From Acaryochloris sp. IP29b_bin.148 (GTDB lineage Bacteria; Cyanobacteriota; Cyanobacteriia; Thermosynechococcales; Thermosynechococcaceae), in contig NZ_JANQOY010000014.1 in the NCBI RefSeq assembly GCF_028285565.1, positions 1 through 37,884 of the forward strand: a stretch of 37,884 nt of DNA. The letters are read 5' to 3'. The translations under genes were made by a program, and so were the position numbers. Positions 33,643-37,884 of this stretch are shown here, piece by piece. The notes beneath the pieces were generated by a model. That model worked only from the letters and a program-made list of their open reading frames with translations. It had not been told where the DNA came from and made no database searches. The first letter of the stretch is position 1, and each line of letters starts with the position of its first letter.

Positions 33643-34341
33643 ATGGGAATCACAAGGATGGGACCTCCATGTGAGCTATTAGAAAAGCTAAAAATGGAAC
33701 TTTCAATCCAAAACTTTATCGAAACTGGCACTTATAAAGCTGAAACTGCTATCAGAGCTTCTTCTATATTTAAAAATATTTTCACTATTGAATTTTCCCA
33801 AAAATTATATAATGAAGCTATTCAAAGTCATGGTGCCATTGATAATATTGACTTTAGATTTGGCAATTCGAAAGAAGAACTCGCCAAGATTATTCCACAA
33901 TTGAATGGAACTAGTCTTTTTTGGCTTGATGCACACTGGAGTGGAGGAGTAACTTTTGGAAGTGTTGATGAGTGCCCTTTGCTTGATGAGTTAAATATCA
34001 TCAATTCTCGCTGCACTGACAGTGTAATTCTTATCGATGATGCAAGACTGTTTACATCGCCCCCACCACTTCCACACAATGTTGATCAGTGGCCAGATAT
34101 CAGTACGGTAATTGAAAGTTTGCAGTCATACTCCTCTAAGCGATACGTAGTTATTATTGAAGATGTAATTGTAGCAGTTCCTGAACATGCGAAAACTCTA
34201 GTCAAAAGTTATTGCCAACAGGTAAATACAAAGCATTGGGAAGAATACAAAAATCAGTCATATAGATCAGACATAAAGAAAGGGCTAAAACTAATATATT
34301 CTGGCCTTAAGAAAAAGGCATTATCTATGATATCAAGTTAA
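33643..34341 (+). CDS. Class I methyltransferase-like protein of the glycan cluster
   Basis: A 232-aa protein that starts MGITRMGPPCELLEKLKM. The segment NFIETGTYKAETAI (residues 26-39) stands where loop 1 of a SAM methyltransferase would be, IFTIEFSQKLYNEA gives the acidic strand, and SLFWLDAHWSGG then VILIDDAR complete a TylF-like Rossmann pattern. Proteins with this ETGT..ET and LDAHWS wording are common in cyanobacterial polysaccharide loci. A precise function is not known to me. The C-terminal 40 residues are basic. Spacing of 26 bp from the previous gene and 5 bp to the GT11 gene supports one transcript. Confidence 0.6.
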   Translation: MGITRMGPPCELLEKLKMELSIQNFIETGTYKAETAIRASSIFKNIFTIEFSQKLYNEAIQSHGAIDNIDFRFGNSKEELAKIIPQLNGTSLFWLDAHWSGGVTFGSVDECPLLDELNIINSRCTDSVILIDDARLFTSPPPLPHNVDQWPDISTVIESLQSYSSKRYVVIIEDVIVAVPEHAKTLVKSYCQQVNTKHWEEYKNQSYRSDIKKGLKLIYSGLKKKALSMISS

Positions 34342-34346
34342 AGCTT

Positions 34347-35201
34347 ATGCTTATTTTTCGAGAATCTGGCCGAATAGGAAATCAAATATTTCAATATTCA
34401 GCCATTAGATCAATGTGTCCTAAGAATGAGAAATTAGTGCTTATAGGATTTGAAGAATTTCAAGCATTATTTAATAATCCTGAAGCGAATATAATTAATT
34501 CGAATAGCTCTACAATAGAGAGACTCCTTTATCGCTTCATCTATAAGGCTGCTAATTTCTTATCAAAGAAGTATATTTTTGATAGGATTTATGAAATTAG
34601 ATTTCCAAGAAATTTTCCAAGAGTAGAGCACGAAATCGGAATATTGAGTCATATTAAGTTTATTGGTGAATCATATTTTCAATTTGAATCTGCTTTCAGG
34701 GATGAAGTTCCCAATCAATTAGAAATGAATCATGATTTAATAAATTTTGCTAAAGCTTTTTTGAGAGAAAAATCTTGTTCAAATAAATGTATTTTTATTC
34801 ACATTAGAAGAGGAGATTATATTAAATGGCCTAATAAGAAGAACCCTGCTGTCCTTCCGGCTAGCTATTACTATAAATGTATTGATATCATAAAGTCAAA
34901 AATACATAATCCATTTTTTGTATTCCTTTCCGATGATCCTCATTATGTAGAAGATATTTTTGGTGGTGTAAAAAACTCTGTAATCTCAAAATTCTCTAGC
35001 TTTCAAGATTTTGCTCTTATGACCCAATGTGAAGGTGGCATACTGTCTGCAAGTAGTTTTTCTTGGTGGGGATCTTACTTTGCTAGCCAAAAGCACTCAA
35101 ATTTATTTTTCTTAGCTCCAAAATATTGGGCTGGCTGTCGATCTAAAAGTTGGTTTCCACCTTTTGTTAAGTCTAGTTTTCTTAACTATGTCGATATTTA
35201 A
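34347..35201 (+). CDS. GT11-family alpha-1,2-fucosyltransferase-like glycosyltransferase
   Basis: A 284-aa glycosyltransferase of family GT11, mostly alpha-1,2-fucosyltransferases using GDP-fucose. The N-terminal GRIGNQIFQY (8-17), GESYFQFESAF (107-117), the donor-binding HIRRGDY (152-158) and the FVFLSDDP and SSFSWWGSYFA segments are the three or four family motifs. There is no membrane anchor. Base composition is very A+T-rich. It follows the methyltransferase-like gene by 5 bp. Fucose biosynthesis genes (gmd, fcl) are not in this window, so the actual donor is an assumption from family. Confidence 0.85.
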   Translation: MLIFRESGRIGNQIFQYSAIRSMCPKNEKLVLIGFEEFQALFNNPEANIINSNSSTIERLLYRFIYKAANFLSKKYIFDRIYEIRFPRNFPRVEHEIGILSHIKFIGESYFQFESAFRDEVPNQLEMNHDLINFAKAFLREKSCSNKCIFIHIRRGDYIKWPNKKNPAVLPASYYYKCIDIIKSKIHNPFFVFLSDDPHYVEDIFGGVKNSVISKFSSFQDFALMTQCEGGILSASSFSWWGSYFASQKHSNLFFLAPKYWAGCRSKSWFPPFVKSSFLNYVDI

Positions 35202-35604
35202 ATTTAATTTTATTTATTCGCAAAATAATTCCTGTCAATGCCCTCTCTGCTACTAAGTAGGTTTGGGCAGAAAAACATAGCTAGATATTGAAATGTGAAT
35301 ACAGCGCTAAGTATTTTTCAGCAAGGCTTTTCCCCGAGTTTACAAATAGATACATGGTTTATAATTTCAAGCCTGAGCTACTTAAGTAGAGTATTTTTGT
35401 GCTAAACCCAAGAAGATATTTGAGAATCCAAATCTTCCATAAGAAAGTTATTTGTGAGTAGACTGTCATCACCAAACGATAGCCATCATAGAGCAATACG
35501 TCAATCATATTTAAGTGATAAGGAGAGCTCCTAGAATTCCTCCTGCCTACAGCCAAACATCGAGGATACCCAAGAACTGACCTTGAAATTTAATTTAAGC
35601 GAGC
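35202..35604. other. A+T-rich intergenic region, possible decayed frame
   Basis: The gap between the two glycosyltransferases contains a minus-strand open frame (35359-35556, MAVGRRNSRSSPYHLNMIDV... ) that extends 5' without a start and does not match anything I know. It could be a remnant of a lost glycan gene. No terminator with a T-run, repeat or promoter is convincing. Confidence 0.35.
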
Positions 35605-36546
35605 ATGAAAACTCCAGTCGTTTTTCTAGTCTTTAACCGTCCTGATTCGACAGAAAAAGTACTTAACTCTATTCGAGAGGTCCAGCCATCTCAGCTTTTA
35701 GTAATAGCTGATGGACCACGTCAAAATCAAGTAGGTGAAGCAGAAAAATGTGCAAAAGTCCGTGAAATTATTGACACAGTTGATTGGGAATGTGAGGTAC
35801 TAAAAAATTTTTCGGATATAAATTTAGGGCCAGGCATTCGTATTGCAACTGGAATTGACTGGGTATTTAAAAAAGTGGAGGAAGCTATTTTCTTAGAAGA
35901 TGACTGCTTACCAAATTATACTTTTTTTCAATTCTGCGAGGAATTACTGGAGTATTATCGCGATGATAAGCGCATTATGTCTATTTCTGGGAATAATTTT
36001 TTATTTAAAAATAAAGTCAAAGGAAATGATCAATACAGTTACTTTTTTTCTAAATACCACCATTGCTGGGGATGGGCATCATGGCGACGTGCATGGAGCT
36101 ATTATGACTATCAAATGAGCGATTGGGACGAAGTGAGGGATAATGATTGGCTGTCAGATATTTTTAGCGAAGAAGAGGCCTTTAGATATTGGAAACTAAT
36201 ACTTAATAATGTACATAATAATCAACATGTTGGATGGGACTATCGTTGGTTTTTTACATGCTGGTTACAGAATGGTTTAAGTGTAGTGCCATATGTGAAT
36301 CTTGTTACAAATATTGGACATGGGAAAGATGCCACTCACACAACTCAAATTACATCTTTAGCCAATATCCCTTCAATACCTATAAGTTTTCCATTAAAGC
36401 ATCCAAACTTTATGATCGTGAGCAAAAAAGCCGATCAACTAACACAAAAGTATAGATTTGGAATCAGTAAAATAAATACATGTAAATTCACCTTAAAAGA
36501 ATTCTTTAGATTAAAAATCATGAAAAGAATTTTTTCAAAGAATTAG
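35605..36546 (+). CDS. GT-A-fold glycosyltransferase (HlpA-like)
   Basis: A 313-aa protein of a GT2-like family often labelled hemolytic protein HlpA-like, though it is a nucleotide-sugar transferase by fold. It opens with TPVVFLVFNRPDSTEKVL (residues 3-20), has VIADGPR at 33-39 and the metal-binding FLEDDC with Asp99-Asp100, then a tryptophan-rich HHCWGWASWRRAW near 152-164 and a WDYRWF acceptor-side segment. No membrane helices are seen. It is the last gene of the locus, with the ISKra4 element 25 bp after its stop. The C-terminus is basic and may be native, since the IS lies beyond the stop. Confidence 0.75.
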   Translation: MKTPVVFLVFNRPDSTEKVLNSIREVQPSQLLVIADGPRQNQVGEAEKCAKVREIIDTVDWECEVLKNFSDINLGPGIRIATGIDWVFKKVEEAIFLEDDCLPNYTFFQFCEELLEYYRDDKRIMSISGNNFLFKNKVKGNDQYSYFFSKYHHCWGWASWRRAWSYYDYQMSDWDEVRDNDWLSDIFSEEEAFRYWKLILNNVHNNQHVGWDYRWFFTCWLQNGLSVVPYVNLVTNIGHGKDATHTTQITSLANIPSIPISFPLKHPNFMIVSKKADQLTQKYRFGISKINTCKFTLKEFFRLKIMKRIFSKN

Positions 36547-36570
36547 CTAATAAAGCTGACAAAGATAGTT

Positions 36571-36590
36571 GGGAGCATGTCACCTTTGCA
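36571..36590 (+). repeat. Left terminal inverted repeat of the ISKra4-type element
   Basis: GGGAGCATGTCACCTTTGCA is exactly complementary to the right end at 37698-37717. It defines the left boundary of the element. Confidence 0.95.
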
Positions 36591-36641
36591 GATTGTTTTG
36601 ACATCGTTCAGGATATCAGTGTTGCCCAGAAGTCTTCATCA

Positions 36642-37708
36642 ATGAACTCAGACAAAGCAGCTCAACTCAAAGTCCATCTTGATGCGATTGCCCAATTACT
36701 GTATGAAGAAAGCGACCCAGAAAACATGAAGACGCTAGAAGGCATTGAGATGACGGTGCGTCAACAAATCCAGACCCATGTCAGTCCCGAACTCGGTCAT
36801 TTTTTATCCGCACAGCTACTGGCACAGCAGCAGGCCGCAACCGACGACTGAAAAGCACCTTGGGTGACCTAACCGTTACCACTCAACAGGCTCAGCATCT
36901 AACCGTTTCCCCTTATCGTCAAATCAGTCCTCATTTAGAGAATTGTTGCTTGCGTATCAGTGCCAATGTCTCCTATGCCCAAGCCGCTAAAGATGTGGCT
37001 TATTTAACGGGGATTCAGGTTCCAGCCAAAACCCAGCAACGATTGGTCTATCAGCAACAGTTTCCTTCTCCCCAGGCCCACGAAGCTTTAACCGAAGTGA
37101 GTGTCGATGGTGGCAAAGTGCGCATTCGCACCCCTGCAGGACAACCTTGCCAGTGGAAAGACTATAAAACGCTGGCAACAGATGTGGGACTCATAGCGGA
37201 TTATCACAATAATGCTCGGCTAATTGAGTGGACTCACCAGCAACCGTTAGCCTCCCCAGTGATTTGCTTAGGGGATGGTCATGATGGCATTTGGAACATC
37301 ATTCGTCAGTTGAGCATACCTGAACAACGACGAGAGATTCTGGACTGGTAACATCTGGTGGAAAATCTTCATAAGGTCGGTGGGTCCCTCAAACGTCTGC
37401 ACCAGGCTGAGCAGTTCTTATGGCAGGGGAAGGTTGATGAAACCTTGGCTCTGTTTGAACCTTTGAGAAAAAAGCAAGCTCAGGTCTTTTGCAACTATGT
37501 TCGTAAACATCGTCATCGGATCGTCAATTATGACTATTACCAGAGTGAGCAAATTTGCTCCATTGGGTCGGGGGCTGTGGAATCTGCTATCAAACAGATT
37601 AGTCGCAGAGTCAAAATTTCAGGGGCGCAGTGGAATGAAAGCAATGTTCCACAAGTGCTTGCACATCGGTGTGCTTATCTCAATGACTTAATTGGCATGC
37701 AAAGGTGA
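36642..37708 (+). pseudogene. ISKra4-family transposase, broken by frame change and a nonsense codon
   Basis: The first part (36642-36851) encodes the N-terminal helical domain (MNSDKAAQLKVHLDAIAQLL ... AQQQAATDD). The main part is in another frame that can be read from about 36842 (RRLKSTLGDLTVTT) to 37708. A two-frame arrangement, possibly joined by programmed frameshifting near CTGAAAAGC at 36848-36856, occurs in some members of this family, so that break may be natural. The TAA at 37349-37351 is not: it interrupts the conserved ILDWYHLVENL motif by replacing the Tyr codon. The rest, with VSVDGGKVRIRT (catalytic Asp), CLGDGHDG and ICSIGSGAVESAIKQI (final Glu region), is intact. One point mutation therefore seems to have killed it. 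Confidence 0.85.
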
Positions 37709-37882
37709 CATGCTCCCGAGTAGATCCCAATGAAGGCATAACAAATGACGCATCATCTGTTGGCCAATCGTGATAGTTTGCTGCTCTAGAGCATCCAGTG
37801 TATGGCCCAGAGACGGCTCATCTACTTCTAAGGTAGGGACAGGAATCCGATTCAATTCACTGATTGGGGATGAGGGAGAATC
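37688..37882 (-). pseudogene. 3' part of an unknown minus-strand ORF cut by the IS and by the window edge
   Basis: A frame enters from the right edge and reads ISELNRIPVPTLEVDEPSLG, then LDALEQQTITIGQQMMRHLL and CLHWDLL, runs through the IS end at 37717 and stops at 37688-37690 inside the element. The composition is protein-like. The last ten codons come from the IS, so the gene has probably lost its native 3' end. It might be the start of another transposase, but I cannot assign it. Confidence 0.35.
37698..37717 (-). repeat. Right terminal inverted repeat of the ISKra4-type element
   Basis: The reverse complement of 36571-36590 without mismatch. The transposase stop lies inside it (37706-37708), as is common in compact insertion sequences. 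Confidence 0.95.
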
Positions 37883-37884
37883 GT

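Larger units (their letters stand above)
36571..37717 (+). mobile_element. ISKra4-family insertion sequence, 1147 bp, inactivated
   Basis: The element is bounded by perfect 20-bp terminal inverted repeats: GGGAGCATGTCACCTTTGCA at 36571-36590 and its exact reverse complement at 37698-37717. Inside is one transposase gene in two frames with an in-frame stop (see the pseudogene). I see no target-site duplication between the left flank (AGATAGTT) and the right flank (GAGTAGAT), so the ends may have been altered or the copy recombined. It was inserted 24 bp after the end of the last glycosyltransferase gene. Confidence 0.9.

Noticed and set aside
1-37884. tRNA or rRNA genes
   Set aside because: I looked for T-loop-like GGTTCRANNCC with matching acceptor stems in the gaps and found none that fit.

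Overview
The window looks like cyanobacterial chromosome. It carries the plant-type carotenoid desaturase Zds/CrtQ and the desaturase-like hydroxylase CrtR, a COP23-type secreted protein, a ComFB-family protein and a STAND protein with WD40 repeats. I counted about fifteen copies of the HIP1 octamer GCGATCGC between 1.0 and 26.3 kb. The gene mix would fit an Acaryochloris-like organism, but that is a guess from gene style and not something the sequence proves.

Layout. 0-0.47 kb: 3' part of an IS200/IS605-type tnpB and its right-end hairpin, then a 17-bp-arm palindrome. 0.64-2.55 kb: zds and an overlapping SRPBCC gene. 2.87-4.63 kb: a membrane M50-type metalloprotease. 4.67-7.93 kb (minus strand): a CysH-like protein without the family's catalytic cysteine, an SDR, a truncated methyltransferase joined to ankyrin-like debris, and a 50-codon orphan ORF; two near-identical 11-bp-phased repeat boxes lie in this block. 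7.93-14.62 kb (minus strand): a 1394-aa BTAD/NB-ARC/14xWD40 regulator, citramalate synthase and a ComFB-domain protein. 14.87-17.85 kb: an epimerase-like SDR, an AI-2E/PerM-type membrane protein, and crtR convergent with it. 18.1-23.5 kb: housekeeping genes (COP23-like, yqeK, rsfS, rplU, rpmA, SAM hydroxide adenosyltransferase, a DUF2301-like membrane protein and a 47-aa lipoprotein missed by length cut-offs).

23.9-36.5 kb is a surface-polysaccharide locus. It has a CapD/WbpM-like dehydratase, then a tight oxidoreductase / LbH acyltransferase / DegT aminotransferase set (WbpB-WbpD-WbpE order, pointing to a 3-acetamido sugar acid). An ABC-2 exporter pair (Wzm, Wzt with a C-terminal carbohydrate-binding-type domain) follows, then three methyltransferase-like proteins, a GT11 fucosyltransferase-like enzyme and a second glycosyltransferase. 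An IS630 remnant and a decayed hicB-hicA pair sit between and beside the exporter genes. The later part is visibly A+T-rich and free of HIP1, as expected for acquired glycan cassettes.

The window closes with a complete but inactivated ISKra4-type element (36571-37717) that has perfect 20-bp terminal inverted repeats and an internal stop codon. It is inserted next to or into the 3' end of a minus-strand ORF cut by the window edge. I found no convincing tRNA, rRNA, CRISPR array or phage module. The most unusual items are the cysteine-less CysH homologue, the phased repeat boxes (one just upstream of the orphan 50-aa ORF), and the 14-repeat STAND regulator.
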